Shown: one piece after another, positions 45,973 through 46,962 of the stretch
Layout of the letters: each line of letters opens with the position of its first letter
Numbering within the stretch: the first letter of the stretch is position 1
Origin: Candidatus Bathyarchaeota archaeon
GTDB lineage: Archaea > Thermoproteota > Bathyarchaeia > Bathyarchaeales > Bathyarchaeaceae
NCBI GenBank assembly: GCA_020348865.1
Contig: CP070754.1
Location: forward strand, 1,329,099 to 1,376,060
Direction of reading: 5' to 3'
Length of the DNA: 46,962 bases
Notes under the pieces: generated by a model
The model's input: only the letters and a program-made list of their open reading frames with translations
Database searches by the model: none
What the model was told of the DNA's origin: nothing
Program-made: the position numbers and the translations under genes

Positions 45973-46962
45973 CGCCGAATGAGCAGGCGCCAACTGCAAC
46001 CCCCTCCCATGTGTGGTCTGGGGACTTCTTCTGTCCAGTCAACCCTAACTTGCTGAACGCTTGAATGGGTGACTGTTATTGAGCATATTTGTGTGTCTGC
46101 AGCATAGGTCCAACCATCTTCGTCTGCGCCTACTACGCTTGTTGGTTTGCCTTGGTTGCCACAGTGAACTTCGGTTGTTGTTGTTCCCGTTCCGTCCAGT
46201 GTTAACATCAAGCTGTCGGTTACGTATGTTTGATTTGTTACTTCTCCATCAGAGGCAAGTACGTAGGGTGTGGCAAGTGGTTCAATTTCATGTAGGTATA
46301 GCAGGTAACTTGCCAAATAGAATGGTAGCTGCCCATTCCAGGTTTGCCGCTCCCAGTTGTTCCCCGAATTGGGCATTCTTGGGAACAGCCATCCACTTGT
46401 AGTTACATCTTTGAAATAGTTGAAAAGCAGTCTTTCAAGTGCGCGTTCAAAAACGGTTGATGATGACTCAGCAAGTTTTAATGTAACAAGCAGGGCTGTA
46501 CAACTAGCACCCCAATCATCACGTTTAACATCACTTTCAATGCTCCAAAAGTCGAAAGGGTAATAAGGGACTCGCCCGGAAGCAACTTGACTCCCGAACT
46601 CATCTGCCATCACATGTGCAAGTAGCAGCTGCTCAGGTCTACAGTAGTCTCGATACGTGGTGTTCCCTGTGGCTTTCCAACCCCAGTATTTCGCCCATTG
46701 ATAATATGAACTCGGTTCATAGTAACAATTTGACGCACCAAAATAGTAGGTATTAGAGTAAGTCATAGAAGTTGCAGTTGGCATACTATCAAAACATTTC
46801 CGAGCTATTGTTTCCATTGTAGTGTTCTCTTCAACCAGATAGGAATAAGCCCACAGTCCTCCCATTGGTGCGGATTGTGACATTAGAATCCAACTTGGAG
46901 CATCAGTTATTGTTCCATCTGAAGGCTTGACAGCATCGTCAAACCAATCATTTACTTCATCC
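45969..46962 (-). CDS. Secreted protein of unknown function, N-terminus outside window
   Basis: The frame is open from the right window edge to a TAG at 45969, so about 330 C-terminal residues are visible. It is rich in W, Y, T and S, as exported archaeal proteins are: YYQWAKYWGWKATGNTTYRD, FWSIESDVKRDDWGASC, WLFPRMPNSGNNWERQTWNG and YLASYLLYLHEIE. Repeated helix and aromatic-loop units in the first 200 residues suggest an alpha/alpha-barrel, common in glycan-active enzymes, followed by a beta domain (SLMLTLDGTGTTTTEVHCGN). A glycan role is only a guess. It ends CSWRLLIRR. Confidence 0.65.
   Translation of the reverse strand, partial: DEVNDWFDDAVKPSDGTITDAPSWILMSQSAPMGGLWAYSYLVEENTTMETIARKCFDSMPTATSMTYSNTYYFGASNCYYEPSSYYQWAKYWGWKATGNTTYRDYCRPEQLLLAHVMADEFGSQVASGRVPYYPFDFWSIESDVKRDDWGASCTALLVTLKLAESSSTVFERALERLLFNYFKDVTTSGWLFPRMPNSGNNWERQTWNGQLPFYLASYLLYLHEIEPLATPYVLASDGEVTNQTYVTDSLMLTLDGTGTTTTEVHCGNQGKPTSVVGADEDGWTYAADTQICSITVTHSSVQQVRVDWTEEVPRPHMGGGCSWRLLIRR

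Overview
This window looks like a chromosomal segment of an uncultured archaeon, most likely of the Bathyarchaeia (MCG) or a close relative. The evidence is: an XPB helicase next to its Bax1 (DUF790) nuclease partner; a mevalonate-pathway GHMP decarboxylase; an F420-type LLM oxidoreductase; secreted proteins ending in CARDB plus a dockerin-like repeat; BRE/TATA-type promoters (for example AAGCCTTATGAA); and GGAGGTGA-type ribosome sites that often point to TTG or GTG starts. No rRNA, tRNA, CRISPR array or transposase was recognised. Names are family-level and were made by eye; the lineage is an inference.

Layout. 1-7.2 kb: HIT protein (cut by the window edge), a nuclease-like protein with a winged-helix tail, an ECF transporter S component paired with a secreted DUF4430 protein, a conserved hypothetical, a QueG-like iron-sulfur protein, a zinc protein, a DUF885 metallopeptidase, a DUF3795 protein and a GNAT acetyltransferase. 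7.3-11.6 kb: a mevalonate-type decarboxylase, a nested-stem candidate RNA, a membrane-anchored von Willebrand A protein, a DUF5658-like membrane protein and a small ligand-binding-like protein. 11.9-15.2 kb: the Bax1-XPB operon and a 52-residue zinc ribbon. 15.4-24.7 kb: a block of exported proteins (seven-repeat propeller, subtilase with dockerin, beta-helix protein with dockerin, two small paralogous secreted proteins) with an Lrp-like regulator and a UlaG-like metallo-hydrolase. 24.8-31.1 kb: mixed single genes (SLOG-like, C45 Ntn hydrolase, isoprenylcysteine methyltransferase-like, cupin, crotonase, several tiny proteins), including a gene flanked by TGTAGCA repeats. 31.4-45.6 kb: a surface-polysaccharide cluster. 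46-47 kb: the C-terminal part of a secreted protein of unknown function.

How the genes may work together. The 31.4-45.6 kb cluster holds an NDP-sugar epimerase, three glycosyltransferases, a sugar aminotransferase with an adjoining acetyltransferase, a NodB deacetylase, a CapK-like adenylating enzyme, an F420-type oxidoreductase, two tandem GNAT/SCP2-like proteins and a GT-C-like membrane protein. It could make and modify an acylated amino-sugar glycan. The exported block upstream would meet that glycan at the cell surface.

The most unusual signal is not a gene. Non-coding spacers repeatedly contain 11-18 bp tracts of perfectly alternating purine and pyrimidine, rich in CG and TG/CA steps. 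Many lie about 10-60 bp upstream of a recognisable TATA box. Other signals worth checking are the TGTAGCA cluster around 29.2-29.7 kb, the nested stem at 8391-8505 and the duplicated 15-bp element upstream of the beta-helix gene.
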